NCBI GenBank assembly: GCA_017525245.1
Contig: JAFXTE010000080.1
Location: forward strand, 109,503-173,502
DNA from: Bacteroidales bacterium
GTDB taxonomy: Bacteria; Bacteroidota; Bacteroidia; Bacteroidales; WCHB1-69
Direction: 5' to 3'
Length of the DNA: 64,000 nt
The first letter of the stretch is position 1. Every line of letters begins with the position of its first letter. The translations under genes and the position numbers were made by a program. The notes beneath the pieces are model-generated. The model was not told the DNA's origin. It made no database searches and saw nothing but the letters and a program-made list of their open reading frames with translations. Positions 51,774 to 59,837 of the stretch are shown in pieces.

Positions 51774-53024
51774 ATGGATATAAAAGGGAAAAAACTGTTG
51801 ATTCTCGGGGCGAACGCCATCACATGTGAAATTGTGAATGCGGCAAAGGCGCTTGGTGTTTATACCATTGCCACCGATTACAATCCGGTGGAGAAAGCGC
51901 CGGCTAAATTGATTGCCGACGAGTATTGGAACGACAGCATCATGGATTATGATGTGCTGCTGCCCAAAATCAAGGAACACAAGGTTGATGGCATTCTGAC
52001 TGGTTTTATAGACATCGTGTTGCTGCCCTACCAGCATCTGTGCGAACTTGCGGGGCTGCCCTGTTACGCAACGAAGGAGGTCTTTGAGACCACTATGGAC
52101 AAGGCCAAGTTCAAGAAACTTTGCCGCGACAATGGCGTGACCGTGATTCCGGAATATGATTTGGACACCTTTGACCCCAATGTCATCAACGAAAAGAACA
52201 AGGTCATTATCAAGCCGGTTGACAACAGCGGTTCCCGAGGGGTGATTATCTGTGGCAAACCGGAGGATTTCAGCAAATGTCTTGATTATGCCATGTCTTT
52301 CTCGAAGAAGAAGCAAGTGGTGATAGAAAAGTATATGGAGTTGGACAGCGTTTCGGCCTCCTACAACATACAGGACGGTGTCATTAGCCTTTCCACGTTT
52401 AATGACCGGTATGTCCATAAATCCCCGGACGGCGGAGCGGTGACCTGCTTGAGCCTTTATCCCTCAAAATACCTTGATGATTACATGGAGAAGATGAATG
52501 AAAAGGTCTGTGCCATGTACAGGAATTTAGGGGTGAGGAACGGCCTCTTGTCCCTGCAGTTTTTTACAGATGGGAATGATTTTTATGTGATGGAGATGGG
52601 TCACAGGCTGACCGGTGGACAGCATTACATGATCAGCAAGGCGGAGAATGGGATCAGTTCATTGGACCAGCTGATTCATTTTGCGGTTACAGGAAAGATG
52701 GCAGACTTTTCCATTGCCGAAAAAGACAATGCACGGTTCAAAAATGTTTACTGCCATCTGTATATATTGGGTAAAGAGGCAAAGATAGCGCGGTTTGAAG
52801 GGTTGGATTATTTGAAAAACTTGCCAGAGGTGATTCATTTCTCCCAGATGAAAAGGGTGGGGGACACCATTGGCCCGGACGGAACTTCAGCGCAAAAGGT
52901 CGTCGGCCTGCATTTGAAGGTAAAAGACAGGGACGACTTGAACCGTATTCTGCGGGATATCCAGCAAAAGTTCCACTTTTATGACGAAGAAGGAAATGAT
53001 TTGAAACTAGAAGTGATAAAATAA
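51774..53024 (+). CDS. ATP-grasp carboxylate-amine ligase 8 (CarB/PurK-like)
   Basis: The ATG at 51774 gives MDIKGKKLLILGANAITCEI, a typical pre-ATP-grasp Rossmann-like start. The core contains VIIKPVDNSGSRGVIIC (about residue 142), VVIEKYMELDSVSASYNIQD (about 180) and FFTDGNDFYVMEMGHRLTGG (about 263) with the metal-binding Glu. It is 416 residues and only distantly similar to ligase 7. The pairing with a PLP enzyme gene directly upstream repeats the arrangement at 48485-50802, suggesting a second amine/acid pair. Confidence 0.9.
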   Translation: MDIKGKKLLILGANAITCEIVNAAKALGVYTIATDYNPVEKAPAKLIADEYWNDSIMDYDVLLPKIKEHKVDGILTGFIDIVLLPYQHLCELAGLPCYATKEVFETTMDKAKFKKLCRDNGVTVIPEYDLDTFDPNVINEKNKVIIKPVDNSGSRGVIICGKPEDFSKCLDYAMSFSKKKQVVIEKYMELDSVSASYNIQDGVISLSTFNDRYVHKSPDGGAVTCLSLYPSKYLDDYMEKMNEKVCAMYRNLGVRNGLLSLQFFTDGNDFYVMEMGHRLTGGQHYMISKAENGISSLDQLIHFAVTGKMADFSIAEKDNARFKNVYCHLYILGKEAKIARFEGLDYLKNLPEVIHFSQMKRVGDTIGPDGTSAQKVVGLHLKVKDRDDLNRILRDIQQKFHFYDEEGNDLKLEVIK

Positions 53025-53035
53025 ATTTTTTTGCT

Positions 53036-53932
53036 ATGAAATATTACACAATGAAAGAAACCCGTGAGTTTCTTGAAAGTATCGGTATGCCTGGCGGCGA
53101 CCTTTACGATTTGCCTACATCTGAAAAACGCTTCCCCGACGGTGGCCAGTACCGTTTTGAGGTTCCGGGCATCCAAGGCCCTGGCCCGATGAAGGCCTTG
53201 TTGGAGGCTCTTGACGAATATGGGATACAGATCCATCGCGTCACCCAGACCAAGGGCATCATGTTCCTCACAGACGAGGAAATTTCCAAAATGGTCGAAT
53301 ACGCGAAGAAGTGGAAGGTGCAGCTTGTTTTAGCCTGCGGACCGCGTGCCACGACCGACACGTCCGCTTCCGTGAAGACGGAGGAGGGGCAGCGTATGGG
53401 CTACCGTCTGCGTGGACAAGAGCAGATTGTCCGAGGCATTGAGGAAATCCGTCGTGGCGCCCGCTTGGGTGTGCGCGGATTCCTGATTTATGACGAGGGT
53501 CTGCTGTGGGCTCTCAGCGAAGCCCGTAAGAAAGGCTACATTCCCGCCGACTGCCACTTTAAGGTGAGTGCCCACTCGGGTCATGGCAACCCGTGCTCTG
53601 CTCATGTGTTGGAGACTTTGGGCGCCGATTCCATCAACCCGATTCGCGATATTCAGATACAGATGCTGGCCGCCATGCGCGCTGCCATCGATGTGCCGAT
53701 TGATTTGCACACGGAGAACCCCAAATCCAGCGGTGGCTTTATCCGTCACTACGAGGTGCCGGACTTCATCCGCGTGGCCGCTCCCGTTTACCTTAAGACC
53801 GGCGGCTCAGTGGCTGCAAACCACAGCTATGACACCACTGAGAAAGAGGCCAGACAACGCGCCAAGCAGATTGCTTTGGTAAAACGGGTGATTGACACCT
53901 ATTATCCGGAGGCGGTGGTTTCGCCGAAGTAA
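53036..53932 (+). CDS. TIM-barrel-like protein, peptidase U32-related
   Basis: A 298-residue cytoplasmic protein. I recognise it only as a relative of proteins often labelled U32 family peptidase: ESIGMPGGDLYDLPTSEKRF near the N terminus, GIMFLTDEEI (about 79), GARLGVRGFLIYDEGLLWAL (about 140), HSGHGNPCSAHVLETLGADS (about 180), IDLHTENPKSSGGFIRHYEV (about 222) and APVYLKTGG. The alternation of strands and helices suggests a beta/alpha barrel, so an aldolase- or lyase-like reaction is as likely as peptidase activity. It starts 11 bp after ligase 8 and is the first gene of the organic-acid group. Confidence 0.72.
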   Translation: MKYYTMKETREFLESIGMPGGDLYDLPTSEKRFPDGGQYRFEVPGIQGPGPMKALLEALDEYGIQIHRVTQTKGIMFLTDEEISKMVEYAKKWKVQLVLACGPRATTDTSASVKTEEGQRMGYRLRGQEQIVRGIEEIRRGARLGVRGFLIYDEGLLWALSEARKKGYIPADCHFKVSAHSGHGNPCSAHVLETLGADSINPIRDIQIQMLAAMRAAIDVPIDLHTENPKSSGGFIRHYEVPDFIRVAAPVYLKTGGSVAANHSYDTTEKEARQRAKQIALVKRVIDTYYPEAVVSPK

Positions 53933-53936
53933 GTAT

Positions 53937-53967
53937 AATTGATAATTGATAATTGATAATTGATAAT
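53937..53967. repeat. heptamer tandem repeat, unit AATTGAT
   Basis: Four perfect heptamers and a partial fifth lie between the stop codon of the U32-like gene and the ATG at 53974, where they replace any ribosome binding site. Confidence 0.95.
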
Positions 53968-53973
53968 AGGTTA

Positions 53974-55110
53974 ATGCGACATCATCAATATAATCCGTCA
54001 TATAAGTTTGTTAAGGAACCAATTGACTTTAACAAATACACAGATCGCAGCTTGTTGCAGTATTGTTTGGGTGCCACGATGTATATGCCGGGCACCAAGG
54101 ATTTTGCGCAGGCCATCATCGACAAGAAATATCCTGGCCTCACCTCCATGGTGATGTGCTTTGAGGATGCTTGCAAGGAAGAAGATGTGCCTGCTGCCGA
54201 GCAAAACTGCATCCGCGTGTTGGAAACATTGCGCGAAAAAGTAGAAAAAAAGGAGTTGGCCTATGAGGATATCCCGCTCATCTTTTTCCGAGTGCGCAAT
54301 GTGGAACAGTTCAAGCACTTTGTGAAACTGCTGCCCATTGAAACGGTTCCGTATATCACAGGCTTCAATTTCCCGAAGTTTAACAGCTTGAACGCGGCAG
54401 CCTATATGGACCACTTGGTTGATATCAACGAGCGGGCCGGAGAGGTGCTGTATGGCATGCCTATCATTGAGGATGCCCGTGTGGCCTTCAAGGAGAGCCG
54501 TTTGGACGAACTGATTGCCATAAAACGGGTGCTTGACCAAAACAAGGAATTGGTGCTGAACGTACGCGTGGGCGGAACAGACTTCTCCAGCTGCTTCGGC
54601 GTGCGGCGCGGCATCAACTACACCATTTACGAAATCATGACCGTGTCGAACTGCCTGATGGACATTCTGAATGTCTTCACCCGCAACAATGACTACACGG
54701 TGAGCGGTCCCGTTTGGGAATACTTCCGTGTGAACAAGCGGATGAAAGGCATGGCCGAACTGCCGAAGGTTGACCTCCAGCAGACCTTGATGAAACGCAA
54801 GGCTATCGTCAATGATGCCGTTGACGGGCTGATGCGCGAGCTGGTGCTCGACCAGGCCAACGGCTTTATGGGAAAGACCTGCATTCACCCTTCGCACTTG
54901 AACTACATTAACGGCATGTTGGCCGTGACGAAAGATGAGTATGATGACGCTTATCAGATTATGCATACCTCAGGCGGTGTCATCAAAGGCACCAAAGGCA
55001 TGAACGAGATCGGGCCGCACAAAAACTGGGCGGAGAAGATTATGATGCGCGCACAGGCATACGGTGTGATTGAGAATGACGCAAGCTACATTGAATTATT
55101 TGGAGAATAA
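53974..55110 (+). CDS. HpcH/HpaI-citrate lyase superfamily C-C bond lyase
   Basis: The protein (378 residues from the ATG at 53974) resembles the C-C_Bond_Lyase branch of the citrate-lyase-beta/HpcH TIM barrels. Visible are LGATMYMPGTKDFAQAIIDK, MVMCFEDACKEEDVPAAEQN (about 56), LIFFRVRNVEQF (about 100), MPIIEDARVAFK (about 168), VLNVRVGGTDFSSCFGVRRG (about 197) and FMGKTCIHPSHL (about 302). The Glu-Asp pairs and Arg fit metal and substrate binding. Members split or form carbon-carbon bonds next to a carboxylate. Related genes occur in tellurite-type operons, but no ter genes are here. Confidence 0.87.
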   Translation: MRHHQYNPSYKFVKEPIDFNKYTDRSLLQYCLGATMYMPGTKDFAQAIIDKKYPGLTSMVMCFEDACKEEDVPAAEQNCIRVLETLREKVEKKELAYEDIPLIFFRVRNVEQFKHFVKLLPIETVPYITGFNFPKFNSLNAAAYMDHLVDINERAGEVLYGMPIIEDARVAFKESRLDELIAIKRVLDQNKELVLNVRVGGTDFSSCFGVRRGINYTIYEIMTVSNCLMDILNVFTRNNDYTVSGPVWEYFRVNKRMKGMAELPKVDLQQTLMKRKAIVNDAVDGLMRELVLDQANGFMGKTCIHPSHLNYINGMLAVTKDEYDDAYQIMHTSGGVIKGTKGMNEIGPHKNWAEKIMMRAQAYGVIENDASYIELFGE

Positions 55111-56120
55111 TGGCAACAACAAAACAGTATAATTACTGCCTTGATTTTCTGAAGGGTATAGCATGTATGTTCGTGGTGTTCATGCATTGCGAATTTCCTG
55201 GCCTTACGGGTACCGCTGTGCAGGCGATCAGTCGTTTCTGTGTTCCGTTCTTCTTTATGGTTTCAGGCTATTTCTGCTTCAAACCATTAGAAGATTTGGA
55301 AAGAGAAGGATACGAATCCTTGAAGATCAAAAAAAAGGTAGCACATATTGGGAAAATAACCCTGTGGGCATCGTTGTTCTATCTCGCATTCGTCCTGCTT
55401 CTGCAGTTGTTGTTCCACAATCAAAACTTAACAATAACATGGAATGATGTTGTAAATTGGATTGTATTCAATGTTCCCAAAGTGGTGGCTGGACAATATT
55501 GGTTCTTGTTCGCTCTTTTGTATGCCTATATTTTATATGGAATATTGGAACGCTTGCATCTTCGCCGTTTTTCATACATTCTTGCGGCGGTGATGTTTGT
55601 CGTTTACATCTTGATGGCCCAGGGGTTGCATCTTGCAGGTGTCGAGATACCGAATTGCTATTACCGCAACTGGCTGATTGAGGCATTCCCGTTTTTTATG
55701 TTGGGTCATTGGATTCATGGTAACCAAGAAAAGATTAATGTTTCAAACAAGGCTTTGATTTGGATTATTGTCTTGACTACATTGTTATGCTGGTTGGAAC
55801 GCTATTTGTTGGGACGCGATTTCGGAGTCAATATCTGCACATTTCCACAGGTGTTCGCTCTCTTCGTTTATGGGGTGAAGAACCCTATGCGACATGAAGG
55901 TGTTCTTCAAAGGCTGGGCCGCGACTGTTCGATGTTAGTTTACATTTTCCATCCGGCGGTATGGCATTCATTAGACGGTGTTTACTATTTAGGAGGGATC
56001 TCCGACAATATGTTTGCCTTATACATGAAACCTATTTTGGTCTTGGCTTTATCCATACTTATGTCTTTGGCCTTTAATTATTTGATGGCATTCGTCCAAA
56101 CAAAGAAACAAAAAGCATGA
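55110..56120 (+). CDS. acyltransferase 3 family membrane protein
   Basis: A 336-residue integral membrane protein with about ten helices. The N-terminal LDFLKGIACMFVVFMHCEFP contains the conserved histidine of the Acyl_transf_3/OafB family (H22), and VSGYFCFK follows at about residue 48. Such enzymes move acetyl, succinyl or other acyl groups across the inner membrane onto glycans. Its place between the lyase and the hydratase genes, with start and stop overlaps on both sides (TAATG and ATGA), suggests it may transfer a group made by those enzymes. Confidence 0.88.
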   Translation: MATTKQYNYCLDFLKGIACMFVVFMHCEFPGLTGTAVQAISRFCVPFFFMVSGYFCFKPLEDLEREGYESLKIKKKVAHIGKITLWASLFYLAFVLLLQLLFHNQNLTITWNDVVNWIVFNVPKVVAGQYWFLFALLYAYILYGILERLHLRRFSYILAAVMFVVYILMAQGLHLAGVEIPNCYYRNWLIEAFPFFMLGHWIHGNQEKINVSNKALIWIIVLTTLLCWLERYLLGRDFGVNICTFPQVFALFVYGVKNPMRHEGVLQRLGRDCSMLVYIFHPAVWHSLDGVYYLGGISDNMFALYMKPILVLALSILMSLAFNYLMAFVQTKKQKA

Positions 56121-56623
56121 TAGAACTTACCACACCATTAAGCGATGACGCCATCCGCCAGCTGAAAGTCGGCGACGTGGTGTCTATAACAGGCTATATT
56201 TTCTGTGGCCGAGACGCTGTTTTGCCCCGGATTTGCAAAGAACTGGAGGCAGGAACCTGGGACAGCAGAGGCATAGACTTGAGAGGTGGGGTGATTTTCC
56301 ATACCGCAGTAAGTCCTGCCGGCGTGGGTCCCACCTCAAGCAATAAATTGGAGATTGAGGGCAGCTTTGAGACGCTGTCGAATCATGGCGTGAAGATGCA
56401 CCTCGGCAAGGGCGCCATCAAACCCGAGACGGTGAAGGCGTTGGAGGAAAACAACGCCGTTTTCGCCATCATCCCTCCGGTGACGGCACTGTTGGAGAGC
56501 CAAACGCTGGAAAGGGAGTGCGTGGCTTGGCCGGAACTCGGCATGGAAGCGCTGTACAGAATCAAGGTTGAGAATTACCAGGCGATTATTGCCGCCGCGA
56601 AAGGAGAATCCATCTATGAATAG
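56117..56623 (+). CDS. class I fumarase/tartrate dehydratase-like beta subunit
   Basis: A 168-residue protein matching the Fumerase_C domain: LKVGDVVSITGYIFCGRDAV (about residue 15), GVIFHTAVSP (about 58), the substrate-binding GPTSSNKLE (about 71) and GVKMHLGKGAI (about 91). It resembles TtdB-type subunits of two-component hydro-lyases. With the alpha subunit encoded next it should add or remove water from a dicarboxylic acid such as fumarate, tartrate or a methylated analogue. It overlaps both neighbours. Confidence 0.9.
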   Translation: MIELTTPLSDDAIRQLKVGDVVSITGYIFCGRDAVLPRICKELEAGTWDSRGIDLRGGVIFHTAVSPAGVGPTSSNKLEIEGSFETLSNHGVKMHLGKGAIKPETVKALEENNAVFAIIPPVTALLESQTLERECVAWPELGMEALYRIKVENYQAIIAAAKGESIYE

Positions 56624-57461
56624 TATCGTTGACAAAGTCGCGGATTGCCTTGTCCGTGCCGGCTCCACCTTCCGCGAAGACCAGAAGGAAGCCTACCGCA
56701 AGGCGATTGCCGATGAACCCAACAACCAAAGCTGCTGGGTGATGCAGCAGGTGCTTGACAATGCACTTGTCGCGGAAAAAAACAGAAGCCCCTTGTGTGA
56801 CGACACGGGCATCCCGCATCTGTTCCTTGAGGCGGGGCCGAACCGCAATGTCACAGGGGAATTGTTGGAACAGATAAAAGAAGGTGTTGCGCAGGGGTTG
56901 CGCAAACTCCCCGGTCGTCCTATGGCTATCAAGGGCGATGACTACGCCCGCATAGACCAGAGCGGCGGACTGGACGAGGACAGCGGAGCCTTGGCCCCGT
57001 CCCCGATATTGATAAAGCCGGTAAAGGAAGATGTGCTGCGCCTCACCGTGCTGATGTTGGGCGGCGGTCCCGCCATCCGTGGCATCACACAGCGTGTGTT
57101 CCACAAACACAGCGTGGATGTGGTGATTGACGAAATCGTCAGCCGCGCTAAAGAAGGTGTTTCCAAGCTCGGATGCAGCCCGTGTGTGTTAGTCGTCGGC
57201 ATCGGTCGTTCGCAGTTCGAGGCTACCAGCTTGATGATGGAGGCGATGGTGTATGGCGACTTCGGCAAACAGACCGAATTCGAGAAAAAAATCACCGAAA
57301 AGGTGAACGAGGCCAATGTCGGTCCGCTCGGACTGGGTGGCAAGCACAGCGTGTTGGCGACTTTCGCCAAGGTGGGTCCCCAACGGGCAAGCGGTGTCCG
57401 TATTGTGGCGTTGAGGCCTTGCTGCTGTTTTGAACCGAGACGCGCATCTGTAGAATTGTAA
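56616..57461 (+). CDS. class I fumarase/tartrate dehydratase-like alpha subunit (4Fe-4S)
   Basis: From the ATG at 56616, preceded by AAGGAG at 56600-56605, an unusually strong Shine-Dalgarno for this phylum, the protein has 281 residues. Iron-sulfur cysteines are expected at C61 (SPLCDDTGIPH), C190 (GCSPCVLVVGIG) and C269-C271 (RPCCCFEPRR), the positions conserved in Fumerase/TtdA proteins. The order beta then alpha is the reverse of the single-chain fumarase. TCA-cycle fumarase is possible, but the operon context argues for a dedicated hydratase. Confidence 0.9.
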   Translation: MNSIVDKVADCLVRAGSTFREDQKEAYRKAIADEPNNQSCWVMQQVLDNALVAEKNRSPLCDDTGIPHLFLEAGPNRNVTGELLEQIKEGVAQGLRKLPGRPMAIKGDDYARIDQSGGLDEDSGALAPSPILIKPVKEDVLRLTVLMLGGGPAIRGITQRVFHKHSVDVVIDEIVSRAKEGVSKLGCSPCVLVVGIGRSQFEATSLMMEAMVYGDFGKQTEFEKKITEKVNEANVGPLGLGGKHSVLATFAKVGPQRASGVRIVALRPCCCFEPRRASVEL

Positions 57462-57464
57462 ACT

Positions 57465-58436
57465 ATGCCAAAGATATTACATACCGCAAGATATACAGGG
57501 CTGCCTTTGGAAATCCTCCAAAGCGCCTGCCCGGAAGGCTTTTCCGTCAAGACGTTGGACGAGGCCGCTCACGAACAGCTTGTGAAAGAGGCGGTTGACG
57601 CGGACTATTTCTTGGTCAGCGGACGCCTGTCGATAGACAAGGCCGTGTTGGACAATGCCCCGCACCTGAAGATGATTCAGCGGACGGGTGTGGGCACCGA
57701 AATGTTGGACACGGAAGAAATCAAGAAACGTGGCATTCCCGTCTATGTCAATGCCGGCGTGAATGCCAGAAGTGTGGCGGAGCATACGATGACGCTCTTG
57801 TTAGCCTGCCTGAAACGGCTGCCGCAAGTCAACAAGCAGACCCACGAAGGGGTTTGGAAAAAACAGCAGACCGGCGTGACCACCCGCGAATTGTACGGCA
57901 AAACGGTCGGGCTGGTCGGTATGGGGCATATTGGTCGTTTGGTCGCCTCCATGCTCCAACCTTTCGGGGCGAAAGTGATTTACACGGATGTGATAAGGCA
58001 AACCGATGAGGTTGAAAAGAACCTGTCGTTGACCTATTGCAGCTCATTCCAAGAATTGCTGCCGCAAGTGGATATATTAAGTTTCCATTGTCCGCTGACG
58101 AAGGAGAACACCGACATGCTGAACCAAAAGACCCTTGCCTTGATGAAACAAGGTGCTATGGTCGTCAATACCGCCCGGGGCAAACTTATCAACCCGGGCG
58201 ATTTGTATGACGCGTTGAAGTCCGGCCAGGTCCGGGCAGCGGCGTTGGACACGCACTACGAGGAACCGCTCAAAGAGGACTATAAGTTGGCCGAATTGGA
58301 GAACGTGATTCTTACGCCACACATCGGCGGTCTGTCATACGAGGCTTTTGAGTCCATGATGGCGGGTGCGATGGAAAACATCGTGGCATTTGAGCAAGGG
58401 AAACTATCGGAGATAGAAGGGAAGAGGTTGTTGTGA
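57465..58436 (+). CDS. D-isomer-specific 2-hydroxyacid dehydrogenase
   Basis: A 323-residue NAD-dependent enzyme with the substrate-binding arginine region IQRTGVGTEM (about residue 70), Rossmann motif VGLVGMGHIGRLV (about 146), VVNTARGKLINPGDL (about 225) and the catalytic histidine in LTPHIGGLS (about 282). The family interconverts 2-keto acids and D-2-hydroxy acids (phosphoglycerate, glyoxylate, lactate, formate relatives); the substrate cannot be read from sequence. It begins 3 bp after the hydratase and overlaps prpD-like by one base. Confidence 0.92.
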   Translation: MPKILHTARYTGLPLEILQSACPEGFSVKTLDEAAHEQLVKEAVDADYFLVSGRLSIDKAVLDNAPHLKMIQRTGVGTEMLDTEEIKKRGIPVYVNAGVNARSVAEHTMTLLLACLKRLPQVNKQTHEGVWKKQQTGVTTRELYGKTVGLVGMGHIGRLVASMLQPFGAKVIYTDVIRQTDEVEKNLSLTYCSSFQELLPQVDILSFHCPLTKENTDMLNQKTLALMKQGAMVVNTARGKLINPGDLYDALKSGQVRAAALDTHYEEPLKEDYKLAELENVILTPHIGGLSYEAFESMMAGAMENIVAFEQGKLSEIEGKRLL

Positions 58437-59746
58437 TGAAACAGAATCTGACAGAGAGTTTTATTGACGGCCTTGTTGCCAAAGCGCAAGCAATACCCGA
58501 GCGGGTGATCCGGCAGGCAAAGAAGTGTCTGTTGGACTATTCGGGCGTGGCGGTCGGCGGGGCCAAGTATTTGCAGGAGCGGCATCCGGCCTTTTTTGAG
58601 GCTTTCACGAAAGAGGCAGGGGAGTGTTCCGTGTTTGGCACGGCATACAAGACCACAGCCGCAAATGCCGCCTTACTGAACGGCTTCAGTGCGCATGTGT
58701 TAGAGTTGGACGACGGTCACCGCAAGGGGATGATCCATCTTGGGGCATCCGTCGTTTCCGCGGTTCTTGCGGTTGCGGAGAAAGAGAAATTGGCGTTTGA
58801 AGCGGTTCTGCGGGGCGCGGTTATGGGTTACGAGGCCGCTGTGCGCTGTGCCTGCGCGTTGCAGCCAGGGCACAAGGTGCGCGGCTACCACGTGTCGGGA
58901 ACGTGCGGCACTATCGGTTCGGCAGTGGGCATTGCGTTCGCCTGCGGTTACACGAAGGAGCAGATGAGGTCCACCTTGGCGTGTGCGGTGACCAGCGCGG
59001 CCGGGGTGTTGGAGATACAGGAAGAGGCTTCCGAGCTGAAGCCCTACAACTTGGGTCGCGCCGCCATGGACGGCCTGATGGCTGCCCTGACCGGGCGTTT
59101 GGCGTTGCCGGGTCCCGATGACATCTTGGGCGGCAAACGCGGCTTCCTCGCCGTACTGACGGATACGCCGGTTCCAACCCATCTGACTGATTTTCAGAAT
59201 GAAGACTATTGCATTGAAGGCATCTATCAGAAAATGTATGCTGCCTGCCGCCACTGCCATCCGGCCATTGAGGCAGCCATCGCCATCCGCGATGACCACA
59301 ACATGGAGCCTGATGAGGTGGATAGGGTAGAGGTGCGTACCTACAAGTTAGCGGTCGGGGGGCACAACCACACGGACATACAGGGCATCAGTTCTGCCAA
59401 GTTGAGTACGCCCTTCAGTGTGGCGTTGGCCATGGTGAAGGGGGATGCCGGATTTGAGGATTTCAATGCAGACAACCTCAGGGATCCCGACATCATCGGC
59501 CTGACACGCAAAGTCAGCGTCATGGAGGACGAGCAATTGACGGCCCAGTCTCCGGCCGTGCGCGGGGCGCGGGTGATTGTGCGGCTGAAGAACGGCGAGG
59601 AGTATGCGAAGGAGGTTCTCTATCCGAAAGGCGAGCCGGAGAATCCGATATCGATTGAAGAGATTAGATTGAAGGCCGCTTCTTTATTGCGCGGATGCAA
59701 CGGAGGGGAGATATTCAGGTCGGTGTGGCCATCGGCTGAGATATGA
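58436..59746 (+). CDS. MmgE/PrpD-family dehydratase or decarboxylase
   Basis: The last gene of the locus. The 436-residue product shows MmgE/PrpD features: CLLDYSGVAVGGAKYL (about residue 27), NAALLNGFSAHVLELDDGHR (about 73) with the catalytic Asp/His region, AVMGYEAAVRCACAL (about 125), HVSGTCGTIGSAVGIA (about 150) and HCHPAIEAAIAI (about 279). Known members are 2-methylcitrate dehydratase, cis-aconitate decarboxylase and iminodisuccinate epimerase, all acting on tri- or dicarboxylic acids. I chose the ATG at 58436; a GTG sits directly before it. Confidence 0.9.
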   Translation: MKQNLTESFIDGLVAKAQAIPERVIRQAKKCLLDYSGVAVGGAKYLQERHPAFFEAFTKEAGECSVFGTAYKTTAANAALLNGFSAHVLELDDGHRKGMIHLGASVVSAVLAVAEKEKLAFEAVLRGAVMGYEAAVRCACALQPGHKVRGYHVSGTCGTIGSAVGIAFACGYTKEQMRSTLACAVTSAAGVLEIQEEASELKPYNLGRAAMDGLMAALTGRLALPGPDDILGGKRGFLAVLTDTPVPTHLTDFQNEDYCIEGIYQKMYAACRHCHPAIEAAIAIRDDHNMEPDEVDRVEVRTYKLAVGGHNHTDIQGISSAKLSTPFSVALAMVKGDAGFEDFNADNLRDPDIIGLTRKVSVMEDEQLTAQSPAVRGARVIVRLKNGEEYAKEVLYPKGEPENPISIEEIRLKAASLLRGCNGGEIFRSVWPSAEI

Positions 59747-59808
59747 CAGGGAACGGATGGCGGCATTGTTCATAACTTGTTAACAACTTTTTGTTGAATA
59801 CCTGACCC

Positions 59809-59837
59809 CGCGAATGTGTGAGTTTTGTATTTTCGCG
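59809..59837. promoter_or_regulatory. inverted repeat around a promoter-like element before the last gene
   Basis: CGCGAA (59809-59814) and TTCGCG (59832-59837) flank a 17-bp spacer. The second arm overlaps TATTTTCG (59829-59836), a one-mismatch -7 element followed by GCGGCTTGG, close to the sequence at 6987. It may be the promoter and an operator for the secreted protein gene starting at 59904. Confidence 0.5.

Noticed and set aside
51774-55110. ATP-grasp plus C-C bond lyase as part of a tellurite-resistance (ter) type stress operon
   Set aside because: The lyase branch is known from such operons, but no TerC, TerD or TerY-like gene is present and all flanking genes belong to polysaccharide or organic-acid metabolism.
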